This document shows, piece by piece, positions 1 through 6,419 of a stretch of DNA of 8,790 nucleotides. The stretch is from Lachnospiraceae bacterium. Its GTDB lineage: Bacteria > Bacillota > Clostridia > Lachnospirales > Lachnospiraceae. Position 1 is the stretch's first letter, and each line of letters begins with the position of its first letter. The DNA lies in assembly GCA_024697505.1 (NCBI GenBank), contig JAILFQ010000274.1, positions 1 to 8,790 of the forward strand, in the 5' to 3' direction. Both the position numbers and the translations under genes were made by a program. Under the pieces are notes generated by a model. That model was not told the DNA's origin and searched no databases. It saw only the letters and a list, made by a program, of their open reading frames with translations.

Positions 1-1
1 C

Positions 2-466
2 TTCAATAAGTTCAGTGCCAGAGGGCTTGTTGCGGGTATAAACTTCCTTATGTGGTTTGGTAACACAACAATAGTTCTTATGGCCGGAATAATGGGAATA
101 GACCAATCCCTCTTTGAGGCGGCAATGATAGACGGAGCAAGTTCAACAAAGGTCTTTTTTAAGGTAACGCTTCCTCTTTTAATGCCTATTCTTACATATG
201 CGGTAATCACGTCCCTTATAGGCGGTATAAATATGTATGATGTACCGTATATCTTAAGTAAAGGAACAGGAGTGCCTGATGAGACAACGTTTACACTCAT
301 AATGCAGGTTCAGAGAAAAATACAGGCATCCAAGAACTACGGCTCTGCCGGTGCGCTTTCGGTGCTCATATTTATCTTCTCGGCTGTACTTAGTTATATT
401 GTGTTTAAGTTCCTTGTTTCGCACGACGGAATGAAAGATCATTCGAAGAAGGGAGGTAAAAGATAA
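2..466 (+). CDS. Carbohydrate ABC transporter permease, MalF-like (5' truncated by window edge)
   Basis: This is the C-terminal 154 residues of an inner-membrane permease of a binding-protein-dependent sugar importer (CUT1 type). The frame is open from base 2, so the gene begins outside the window; the first ATG at 50 is internal. The EAA loop that contacts the ATPase subunit starts at base 116 (EAAMIDGASS, then FFKVTLPLL), matching the family pattern EAA-x3-G-x9-LP. Hydrophobic segments lie before the loop, just after it (LLMPILTYAVITSLIGG) and at the end (ALSVLIFIFSAVLSYIVF), followed by a basic tail. Its stop codon overlaps the start of the next permease gene, so the two are co-translated and probably form a heterodimer. 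The sugar cannot be told. No binding protein or ATPase gene is in view; CUT1 systems often share an ATPase encoded elsewhere. Confidence 0.93.
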   Translation, partial: FNKFSARGLVAGINFLMWFGNTTIVLMAGIMGIDQSLFEAAMIDGASSTKVFFKVTLPLLMPILTYAVITSLIGGINMYDVPYILSKGTGVPDETTFTLIMQVQRKIQASKNYGSAGALSVLIFIFSAVLSYIVFKFLVSHDGMKDHSKKGGKR

Positions 467-1350
467 TGGCATCTAACAGACAAAATACGGCAGATTACCT
501 TTCCAAGAAAGGAAGAGTTATGTTGGCAATCTCCAGGATATTTGTCTACCTTATCCTGGCAATACTTACTTTCTTTTGCATATTCTTCTTTTACCTGCTC
601 ATCGTTAACTCGACACGATCTAACGCAGATCTGAACAAGGGCTTCCGGCTGCTCCCGAGCAAGGACTTTTTAACAAATTTTGTTAATGCATGGAATGATG
701 CATCCATCAATATTCCGCGAGGAATGGTAAACTCATTTATAATCGCCTTTGCATCCTCGGTGCTTACAACTTATTTCTCTGCACTTACGGCATTTGGCAT
801 ACATTGTTATGAGTTTAAGCTTAAAAAAGCCGCATTTACATTTATCCTTGCCATAATGATGATACCTTCACAGATATCGGCTGTAGGTTTTGTAAAGATG
901 TGCAACGTACTGGGACTTACAAATAATTATATTCCTCTTATAGTTCCGGGAATAGCTGCACCGGTTGTCTTCTTCTACATGAAGCAATACATGGAAAGCA
1001 TACTTCCTCTTGAAATAGTGGAGGCGTCCAGAGTTGATGGCGCATCGGAATTCTACACATTTAATAAGATCGTACTTCCTATAATGGGGCCTGCTATTGC
1101 GGTTCAGATGATATTCTCCTTTGTTGCCTCCTGGAACAACTTCTTTATTCCGGGAATGATAATCGACAAGGCTGATTTAAAGACTGTTCCTATTATGATA
1201 GCAGCTCTCAGAAGTGCGGATTACGCAAAGTTTGATATGGGAAAGGTATATATGCTTATACTTCTTTCCATCTTACCTGTAATAGTGGTTTATCTCTTCC
1301 TTTCCAGATTCATAATTAAGGGTGTTTCTGAAGGAAGTGTAAAGGGATAA
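466..1350 (+). CDS. Carbohydrate ABC transporter permease, MalG-like
   Basis: A complete 294-residue inner-membrane permease, the usual length for MalG-type CUT1 subunits. Hydrophobic segments fall at about residues 24-46, 86-110, 122-142, 152-172, 208-228 and 261-282, the expected six. The EAA loop is at about residues 186-205 (EASRVDGASEF, then KIVLPIMGP). The C-terminus (FIIKGVSEGSVKG) is the typical end of this subunit. The ATG overlaps the upstream stop as TAATG, and GGGAGG at 451-456 lies 9 bases ahead, so this start is well supported. It is the last gene of its transcription unit: a strong hairpin terminator begins about 20 bases after the stop. The family assignment is firm; the transported sugar is unknown. 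A functional link to the dehydratase-type operon downstream is not indicated, because the two are separated by an oppositely oriented unit. Confidence 0.95.
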   Translation: MASNRQNTADYLSKKGRVMLAISRIFVYLILAILTFFCIFFFYLLIVNSTRSNADLNKGFRLLPSKDFLTNFVNAWNDASINIPRGMVNSFIIAFASSVLTTYFSALTAFGIHCYEFKLKKAAFTFILAIMMIPSQISAVGFVKMCNVLGLTNNYIPLIVPGIAAPVVFFYMKQYMESILPLEIVEASRVDGASEFYTFNKIVLPIMGPAIAVQMIFSFVASWNNFFIPGMIIDKADLKTVPIMIAALRSADYAKFDMGKVYMLILLSILPVIVVYLFLSRFIIKGVSEGSVKG

Positions 1351-1368
1351 AAGGGAGTTAATATAATA

Positions 1369-1403
1369 AAAAAATACCGCAGGTTTTTCCTGCGGTATTT
1401 TTT
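1369..1403. terminator. Bidirectional intrinsic terminator between convergent units
   Basis: Bases 1369-1383 and 1389-1403 form a perfect inverted repeat with core ACCGCAGG / CCTGCGGT extended by A:T pairs, around a TTTTT loop (1384-1388). A run of A (1368-1374) on one side and a run of T (1398-1403) on the other make it read as a stem plus U-tract in both directions. It lies 18 bases after the MalG-like stop and 23 bases beyond the stop of the - strand gene, so it should end both transcripts. Confidence 0.93.
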
Positions 1404-1426
1404 ATTGATAAACAATATTGAATTAA

Positions 1427-1828
1427 TTACAGATTTTTTAATATTTCTTCTACTTTACAAATGGCATCGCTAATCTGGTGCTTGGCATCGTCTATTCTGC
1501 TTTGTACCAGCCAGTCGGCTATAAATCCGTCAAAAAAGAAATCTGCGAAGCTTAAAAAGTCTGCTGTGTTGAAGTCAAGATCTATCTGTGAAGAAATATC
1601 TTTTAGTTCTTTGGAGAATTTGGTCAGGGCATCCTTTGCGTCTGATATATAATCTGAGGCGCGGTTCATTTTTGAATGCTTAATAAGGTTTGTAAATAAG
1701 CCACCGCCAAGAAGGTCGACTATGCCCCAGCCGCCTGCTTTGTTTAATTCGTCATACGCTGAATTTAAGCAATCTAATGCGTATCTTCCTGCATCTATCG
1801 CTTCTGCTCTTTCTTTTTCGTAGTCCAT
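1427..1828 (-). CDS. Uncharacterised 133-residue protein with an internal duplication
   Basis: I do not recognise a function. The start chosen is the ATG at 1828, which has AGAGG at 1836-1840 with 7 bases of spacing; an earlier in-frame ATG at 1891 would run into the upstream gene and has no such site. The gene begins 17 bases after the flavoenzyme stop and so is very likely co-transcribed with it. The protein is acidic and mostly helical by composition, without a signal peptide or clear membrane span. A Gly-rich stretch (WGIVDLLGGGLF, residues 34-45) is followed by KHSKMNRA; a second, aromatic version (DFFFDGFIADWLVQSRIDDA, residues 96-115) follows later. The two halves align without gaps at an offset of 58 residues. 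Similar Gly-rich 'LGGG...KHSKM..A' proteins are, to my memory, scattered through Firmicutes without known role. It may be a helical partner or adaptor protein. Confidence 0.85.
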   Translation of the reverse strand: MDYEKERAEAIDAGRYALDCLNSAYDELNKAGGWGIVDLLGGGLFTNLIKHSKMNRASDYISDAKDALTKFSKELKDISSQIDLDFNTADFLSFADFFFDGFIADWLVQSRIDDAKHQISDAICKVEEILKNL

Positions 1829-1845
1829 TAGAATACCTCTTTTGT

Positions 1846-4125
1846 TTAGATTCTTATAGCAAGATTGTAGGCGGCTTTTGTTGCCTGCCACATATTTCCC
1901 GGAGCCTGTGTATTGTAGGAGTCTCCGATATTGTGAATTTCCGGGGAAATATGAGCTTTTTGCGCTTCAAGGAAAGGAGTATCATTTCCTCTGTTTCCTA
2001 TTGCAAGTACAAAAAGGTCTGCTTTTTCCTGCTCAATAACTTCTTCGTTGGTCATTTTAGGAGCCAGCGGGTTCTCTACATTCTTAGGAATTATAGGGCT
2101 CCAGGTACAATATGGATCCGGAACCGCTTTTGAAAGATTATGGGCATAAATAACGGCTCCATCTTCAAAACGCATAACCCTTGCACAGTTTACAAGTTTT
2201 CCGCCGTCCTTTTCAAAGTAATGGATAAGGTGGCCTCTGTTGGCGGTACAAGCACCGTCTTCAAAGTATTCTTTCATTTCCACACAGGAAACCTTGCGTT
2301 CTTTTTCCGTAGCAAGCCAGTATGCGGTTTCAAGACCGACTGCGCCACCGCCTATAACAACAATCTTTTTATCTGTGTCCAGAAGTTCTTCCGGATGTGT
2401 AAGCAAATGTACCGCTTCTATATGGCGGACGTTTTCAAGACCCTTAAATTTTGGCTGACCCTCTCTTGCACCGTTGGCAAAAATTATGGCATCGTATTTG
2501 CCTTCCTTTAACGAGTCGGTTGTAACGGCTGTATTTAAGTGTACTTTTACACCCTCGGTTTTGTTTACGGTGTTAATGAGCCATTCCATATAGTTGTGGA
2601 GTTCGTATTTGGAAAGAGGAGCGCCTGCTGCGTGCATTTTTCCGCCCATTTTTCCTTCTTTTTCAAACACATCCACTTTATGACCGCGTTTTGCGGCTGT
2701 AACGGCAAAGTTAAGACCGGCACATCCTGCACCCACAACTGCGATCTTTTTAACTTTTTCGGCTTTTGCAGGAATTGCGGGAAGAAGTTCTTCAAAACCG
2801 GTTCTTGGATTAACTGCACATTGCGGATGGCCGGCTTCAACAAATTCGTTTACGCAGCCTTCCTGACAGCCTATACATGGGCGTATTTCGGAAACGTTAC
2901 CGGCATAAGCCTTATTTGCCCAGTTTTCGTCGGCAAGTACAGGGCGCCCAAGCATAACCATGTCGCACTTTCCGTCTCTTAAAGCTTTCTCCGCAATATC
3001 CGGGTAGCCCAGTTTTCCCACTGCTACAACAGGTACAGGAACTCCTGCGTTTGAAAGGATTCCGCGCTTTGCAAAATATTCTTTTGCAACTTTGGATACA
3101 TCAAGGAAGCAACCGGAAGGCATGCCTGCAGGTGGATGCGGAAGCCACCAGTTGTCGTAGCAGCCGAGGTCTACGTCGAACATATCCACGCCTGCTTTAA
3201 CAAGGTTTTCCATATAATCCAGAGTTTCCGCTATGCTTCTTCCGTTTTTAAAGTTCTTAAGACTTTTAACGGTATTCATGCGTTCTCCGTATGTCTCTTC
3301 AAGTGCAAGAGATAAATCTATTCTGTACATTATTGGAAAGGCAGGTCCTGCTTTTTCTCTTATCTTCTTGATAAGATCTATTCCAAAGCGCTGCCAGTCT
3401 TTGTATTTTCCCAGTTTTCTTCTGTTAAAAGCAGGACTTGTAAGCTGGTCTAAAAGGTAACCCTCATGGCCATGGAGATATACTCCGTCAAGTCCCATGG
3501 TTTTGGCGTCCAGCGCTGCCTGGCCGGCATTTTTAATTATTAAATCGCATTCTAAATCTGTGAGTGGACGACAAGGAACATCCGGAAGATAGAAATTAGG
3601 ATTCCAGGATGCAGAAACCGGAAGCTGGAGCTTTGTAAGGAGACACTGAGGATTTCCTACGCGGCCAAGGCCCGGTGTAAGTTGGATAAAAATTCGGCTT
3701 CCTCTTGCGTGCACACCCTGAGCAAGGTCTCTCCAGCCCATAAGGTTTGTACGAGTCCCATCAATTCTTGGGAAATAGGAATAGTTGCCTTTTTCTGTAA
3801 CAGAAGAGTCAATGTGGTGACTGACAGGAATAAGTCCTGTTGTAAGAAGACCGATTCCGCCCTCTGCTCTGGCAAAGAAGTATTGGAGCATCTTATCATT
3901 TGGGCGGCCGGTTTCCTCGGCCATCTGGCAGTTCCCCATAGGTGCCATAACAAGACGGTTTTTAACAGTCAGCCTGTTAATCTGAATCGGTGAGAACATG
4001 GACGTATACGGATAGAGTTCTTTAGTCATTCTACCGGTTCCGCCTGCAACGTTTTCCTTCCCCTCGTTGCGGACCCAGTTCCCGAAGCTGTCTACCAGCT
4101 GTTGGACTAAGACATCTTTTTTCAA
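1846..4125 (-). CDS. NADH-dependent iron-sulfur flavin oxidoreductase, 2-enoate reductase / 2,4-dienoyl-CoA reductase family
   Basis: A 759-residue enzyme of the class that uses FMN, one [4Fe-4S] cluster and FAD to pass electrons from NAD(P)H to an activated C=C bond. Residues about 43-410 are the Old Yellow Enzyme TIM barrel, with an FMN-side motif APMGN (61-65) and the active-site segment HGHEGYLLDQ (218-227), whose Tyr223 matches the proton-donor tyrosine of E. coli FadH. Cys417, Cys420, Cys424 and Cys436 form the CX2CX3CX11C cluster motif. FAD site GAGCAG is at 465-470 and the NAD(P)H Rossmann motif GGGAVG at 592-597; the C-terminus has the usual GD...A FAD contact. The start is TTG at 4125, preceded by GAGGG with 6-base spacing. 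This adds about 32 residues ahead of the normal barrel start; ATG at 4029 is the alternative but lacks a good site. Transcribed divergently from the HgdA/HgdB-like operon. The substrate is open: enoates, enoyl-CoAs and steroid-type enones are all handled by relatives. Confidence 0.95.
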   Translation of the reverse strand: MKKDVLVQQLVDSFGNWVRNEGKENVAGGTGRMTKELYPYTSMFSPIQINRLTVKNRLVMAPMGNCQMAEETGRPNDKMLQYFFARAEGGIGLLTTGLIPVSHHIDSSVTEKGNYSYFPRIDGTRTNLMGWRDLAQGVHARGSRIFIQLTPGLGRVGNPQCLLTKLQLPVSASWNPNFYLPDVPCRPLTDLECDLIIKNAGQAALDAKTMGLDGVYLHGHEGYLLDQLTSPAFNRRKLGKYKDWQRFGIDLIKKIREKAGPAFPIMYRIDLSLALEETYGERMNTVKSLKNFKNGRSIAETLDYMENLVKAGVDMFDVDLGCYDNWWLPHPPAGMPSGCFLDVSKVAKEYFAKRGILSNAGVPVPVVAVGKLGYPDIAEKALRDGKCDMVMLGRPVLADENWANKAYAGNVSEIRPCIGCQEGCVNEFVEAGHPQCAVNPRTGFEELLPAIPAKAEKVKKIAVVGAGCAGLNFAVTAAKRGHKVDVFEKEGKMGGKMHAAGAPLSKYELHNYMEWLINTVNKTEGVKVHLNTAVTTDSLKEGKYDAIIFANGAREGQPKFKGLENVRHIEAVHLLTHPEELLDTDKKIVVIGGGAVGLETAYWLATEKERKVSCVEMKEYFEDGACTANRGHLIHYFEKDGGKLVNCARVMRFEDGAVIYAHNLSKAVPDPYCTWSPIIPKNVENPLAPKMTNEEVIEQEKADLFVLAIGNRGNDTPFLEAQKAHISPEIHNIGDSYNTQAPGNMWQATKAAYNLAIRI

Positions 4126-4131
4126 AGTAAA

Positions 4132-4136
4132 CCCTC
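4132..4136 (-). promoter_or_regulatory. Ribosome binding site supporting a TTG start of the flavoenzyme
   Basis: Read on the - strand this is GAGGG, 6 bases before the TTG at 4125. The next in-frame ATG (4029) is preceded by GGCGGAACCGGTAGA, a much poorer match, so the TTG start is preferred. Confidence 0.7.
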
Positions 4137-4191
4137 ACTTTCATACATAATGATACTGCACATTAATAAGTTACACCCTCAGCTAACTTTA

Positions 4192-4220
4192 ATGATAACA
4201 CAAAAGGATACCCCCTTCAA
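4192..4220 (-). promoter_or_regulatory. Candidate sigma-70-type promoter for the flavoenzyme unit
   Basis: On the - strand, TTGAAG (4215-4220) is followed after 17 bases by TATCAT (4192-4197). These match the consensus at 4/6 and 5/6 with ideal spacing. Transcription would start near 4185, giving a leader of about 60 bases before the TTG start. Prediction by eye only. Confidence 0.5.
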
Positions 4221-4248
4221 TTGAAAGAGTGGCAAAAGCGGGTAAGAT
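4221..4248 (+). promoter_or_regulatory. Candidate upstream promoter for the CooC/HgdAB-like operon
   Basis: TTGAAA (4221-4226, 5/6 match) is followed after 16 bases by TAAGAT (4243-4248, 4/6 match). Its -35 box directly abuts the -35 box of the divergent promoter, together forming the palindrome TTCAATTGAA. Weaker than the candidate at 4315-4343. Confidence 0.35.
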
Positions 4249-4266
4249 TGTTAAAAATCTGTCTCT

Positions 4267-4291
4267 ATTGATGGAAAAGTGCACAATCAAT
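4267..4291. repeat. Inverted repeat ATTGAT-N13-ATCAAT, possible operator
   Basis: Two perfect 6-base half sites (4267-4272 and 4286-4291) lie 13 bases apart, between the two candidate + strand promoters. A dimeric regulator could bind here, but 6-base arms in AT-rich DNA can arise by chance. No regulator gene is in the window. Confidence 0.3.
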
Positions 4292-4314
4292 GGAGCGAAA
4301 GTGTTTCCTTTTTA

Positions 4315-4343
4315 TTGTAAATTTACCGAATTCATGTTAAAAT
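4315..4343 (+). promoter_or_regulatory. Best candidate promoter for the CooC/HgdAB-like operon
   Basis: TTGTAA (4315-4320) is followed after 17 bases by TAAAAT (4338-4343), and the -10 box is preceded by TG one base upstream (4335-4336), making an extended -10 element. Transcription would begin near 4350, leaving a leader of about 90 bases before the ATG at 4440. The leader has a weak ATGGG/CCCAT hairpin (4362-4380) followed by TTTT. Confidence 0.6.
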
Positions 4344-4439
4344 TAAAACGATATATGTTACATGGGATAGGTGCGCCCATTTTTCGTTTGCAGTATCGGA
4401 AAAGAAAGCATCAAAGCTTCGGTGCGAAAGGATTAACTA

Positions 4440-5204
4440 ATGGAAAGACAGACAAAGATCCTTGCTGTTGCAGGCAAGGGAGGAGTTGGGAAGACCTCCG
4501 TATCCGCGGCGTTCGTAAGACTCCTTACAGAAAGCTACCCGGATGCGAGAATACTTGCAATTGATGCAGATCCTGCCATTGGACTGAGTACAGCCCTTGG
4601 AGTAGAGGTAAAAGAGACCTTGGACGACATCAGAAAAAGTATTATAACAAACGTGGAAAGCGGAGAGCAAAAAGCAGCCATAGAGCTTCTTGGGGAAGCA
4701 AGGTTTCGTATTTTTGACACTATGGTTGAGCAGCAAAAGTTCTCCTTCCTGGCAATTGGAAGACCGGAAGCGGCCGGCTGTTATTGCAAGGTAAATGCTT
4801 ATCTTAAGGAGGTTATTAATCTCTTATCTCACGATTTTGATTATGTTGTAATAGACGGCGAAGCCGGGATTGAACAGATCAATCGTCGTGTAATGGAGAA
4901 GGTAACACATTTAATTCTTATTTCAGACCCGAGTGTGAAGGGTACAAGGGTTATTGACACCATTAAGGGTGTTGCGGACGACCTCGTTATGTATGAGCGA
5001 TGTGGGGCGATCATTAATCGAATTGAGGATATGTCTATGGTACCGTATATTCATGTGGAAGGAACAGAGGTACTGGCGTATATCGGAAACGATGCCAAAC
5101 ATCAGGCAAATGACATACAGGGGCGAACGGTTTTCGATCTTCCTGAGGATGCGCCTGTTATTGTTGGTGCGAAGGAGGCTCTCGAAAAACTGGACATCAT
5201 TTAA
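4440..5204 (+). CDS. CooC-type P-loop ATPase (metallocentre maturation factor family)
   Basis: A 254-residue cytoplasmic ATPase of the MinD/ParA-like SIMIBI class, matching CooC/AcsF in length. The deviant Walker A with signature lysine is AGKGGVGKT (residues 11-19), followed by IDADP (41-45), the switch-II-like VVIDGEAG (136-143) and the base-binding INR (192-194). The diagnostic segment is GRPEAAGCYCKVN (107-119), carrying the CxC pair Cys114/Cys116 that binds metal at the dimer interface in CooC. In that family ATP-driven dimerisation helps insert nickel into carbon monoxide dehydrogenase. Here it leads an operon of HgdA/HgdB/HgdC-like genes instead, with 18 bases to the next gene, so I infer a maturation or metal-delivery role for that enzyme. 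Start: ATG with AAGGA at 4428-4432, 7 bases ahead. Its leucine codons are mixed, unlike the enzyme genes downstream, suggesting lower expression. A CODH outside the window could be its true client. Confidence 0.92.
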   Translation: MERQTKILAVAGKGGVGKTSVSAAFVRLLTESYPDARILAIDADPAIGLSTALGVEVKETLDDIRKSIITNVESGEQKAAIELLGEARFRIFDTMVEQQKFSFLAIGRPEAAGCYCKVNAYLKEVINLLSHDFDYVVIDGEAGIEQINRRVMEKVTHLILISDPSVKGTRVIDTIKGVADDLVMYERCGAIINRIEDMSMVPYIHVEGTEVLAYIGNDAKHQANDIQGRTVFDLPEDAPVIVGAKEALEKLDII

Positions 5205-5213
5205 GAGAGGGGG
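5205..5213 (+). promoter_or_regulatory. Ribosome binding site supporting a TTG start of the HgdB-like gene
   Basis: GAGAGGGGG directly follows the CooC-like stop and lies 9 bases before the TTG at 5223. No in-frame ATG occurs until about residue 70, inside the conserved domain, so TTG is the only sensible start. Confidence 0.75.
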
Positions 5214-5222
5214 ACCAGCTTT

Positions 5223-6419
5223 TTGAAGGATCTAAAACACCTGATCTACTTTGAGAATCTTCTCGACAATGCAGACAATGAGCTTGTTGAAAAGGCCAAA
5301 GCAGACGGAAAACTTGCTATTGGGTACACATGTTACCACATTCCTGAGGTGCTGCTTAATGTTGATAACTGCTTTTCGGTGCGTATACGTGCTCCGAGAA
5401 CGGGGTCAATTGACATAGCAACATACTATATGTCCAATTACACATGTGAATATGCAAGAGCACTTACGGAAAGGGGTATTGAGGGAGGTTTTAACTTCCT
5501 CGACGGACTTGCGGGCGTGGATGCCTGCTCAATGATGAATCGTTTTTACGAGCATTTCGAGCTGTTAAAAATGAATTCAAAACCAAACTTTTTTGTTACA
5601 CATACCGACATGCCATATAAGGTGGAAGGGTATTCGGTAAAGGCTTATATTAAGCAGATGAGGATTCGTCTTCTTGATGTAATGACGGAAAAATACGGAG
5701 TTGACACTTCCGATGCGGCTATAAGAAAGGCTGTTGAGGAACATAACGAGGTATGTAAGATCTTAACCGAGATAGGGCAGATGAGAAAGGCTGACAATCC
5801 GGTTATTACAGGGTATGAATACCACATTCTCAATCTGGTATCTTACACATGCCCAAAGAAGTACATACTTCCTTATTTGCGTGAAACGCTTGAGGAACTT
5901 AAGGGAAGAAAGCCGGATGCAAAGCCTGCTTTCCGCGCAAGAGTTGCTATTGTGGGCAGCGAAATTGACGACCCTGAGTTTACAAAGCTTATTGAAGAAT
6001 GTGGGGCCAGGGTGGTTTCAGACAGATACTGCTTCGGTTCAACACCGGGACGTGAGGTTATAGAACTTAATGACTCGGAGCCTGCTTTGGACCAGATCTG
6101 CAGGTTTTACATGCAGCATTCCGAATGTGCAAGATATATTTCCGATGACAAAGTTGCACAGCGCAGAGAGACTGCAGACAGACTTGCAAAAGAGTACAAT
6201 GCGGACGGAATCATTTATGAACAGATGAAATTCTGCGATTTCTGGGGATTTGAAAGAGCACTTGTAAGCCACATTATGGCGGATGAGTATAAGTGGCCGG
6301 TCCTTTCCATAGACCGTCCTTACAATGCAAAGTCTTCGGGACAGCTTCGTACCCGTTTCCAGGCTTTTGTAGAATCTCTTGAAATTAAGCGTATAAATAA
6401 GAACGGAGGGGTGGCGTAA
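5223..6419 (+). CDS. 2-hydroxyacyl-CoA dehydratase / benzoyl-CoA reductase family small subunit (HgdB/BcrC-like)
   Basis: A 398-residue iron-sulfur subunit, close to the family's usual 370-430. Compared from memory with HgdB of Acidaminococcus fermentans, the landmarks appear in order: GYTCYHIPEVLL (residues 34-45; HgdB has a CxxYxPEEL-type motif), the second cysteine in YTCEYARAL (Cys75), DACSMMNRFYE at 100-110 in place of the 'LCD' segment, and QMKFCDFWGFE (334-344) with Cys338. Cys37, Cys75 and Cys338 are therefore the likely [4Fe-4S] ligands. The end (SGQLRTRFQAFVESL) is the typical family C-terminus. It should pair with the next gene product and receive electrons from the HgdC-type activator. 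Such enzymes either dehydrate 2-hydroxyacyl-CoAs or carry out ATP-driven reductions; the sequence does not decide which. The start is TTG with a strong site; the stop overlaps the next ATG as TAATG, implying translational coupling. Confidence 0.93.
   Translation: MKDLKHLIYFENLLDNADNELVEKAKADGKLAIGYTCYHIPEVLLNVDNCFSVRIRAPRTGSIDIATYYMSNYTCEYARALTERGIEGGFNFLDGLAGVDACSMMNRFYEHFELLKMNSKPNFFVTHTDMPYKVEGYSVKAYIKQMRIRLLDVMTEKYGVDTSDAAIRKAVEEHNEVCKILTEIGQMRKADNPVITGYEYHILNLVSYTCPKKYILPYLRETLEELKGRKPDAKPAFRARVAIVGSEIDDPEFTKLIEECGARVVSDRYCFGSTPGREVIELNDSEPALDQICRFYMQHSECARYISDDKVAQRRETADRLAKEYNADGIIYEQMKFCDFWGFERALVSHIMADEYKWPVLSIDRPYNAKSSGQLRTRFQAFVESLEIKRINKNGGVA

Larger units (their letters stand above)
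4126..4439. promoter_or_regulatory. Divergent intergenic control region
   Basis: This 314-base stretch separates the flavoenzyme gene from the CooC-like gene and contains no convincing coding sequence. It is AT-rich and holds promoter-like boxes on both strands (4192-4220 on -, 4221-4248 and 4315-4343 on +), a 10-base palindrome TTCAATTGAA at 4216-4225, an inverted repeat ATTGAT/ATCAAT at 4267-4291, and a + strand leader of about 90 bases. An open frame from 4229 to 4564 crosses it, but it has low-complexity basic composition, no ribosome binding site, and runs into the CooC-like gene out of frame. Confidence 0.8.

Noticed and set aside
1828..1891. Upstream ATG at 1891 as the start of the small - strand protein
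   Set aside because: It would overlap the end of the flavoenzyme gene by about 45 bases and lacks a ribosome binding site, whereas the ATG at 1828 has AGAGG at good spacing.
1777..2982. Several + strand open frames (1777-2133, 2140-2511, 2539-2982) inside the - strand unit
   Set aside because: They are antisense shadows of the flavoenzyme and the small protein; their translations are Phe/Cys-rich and lack motifs.
1846..4125. Naming the flavoenzyme as a bile-acid (BaiCD/BaiH) or bilirubin (BilR) reductase
   Set aside because: The architecture is shared by many family members. No other bai genes are present, and the active-site segment reads HGHEGY, not the HGDR motif I recall for BilR. A substrate name would be a guess.
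4229..4564. An open frame of 111 codons on the + strand crossing the intergenic region
   Set aside because: It overlaps the start of the CooC-like gene in another frame, has no convincing start site, and yields a basic, low-information translation; the region looks regulatory.
4440..5204. Reading the CooC-like gene as proof of a CO dehydrogenase / Wood-Ljungdahl locus
   Set aside because: No CODH, ACS or corrinoid protein gene is in the window; all its downstream neighbours belong to the 2-hydroxyacyl-CoA dehydratase family.
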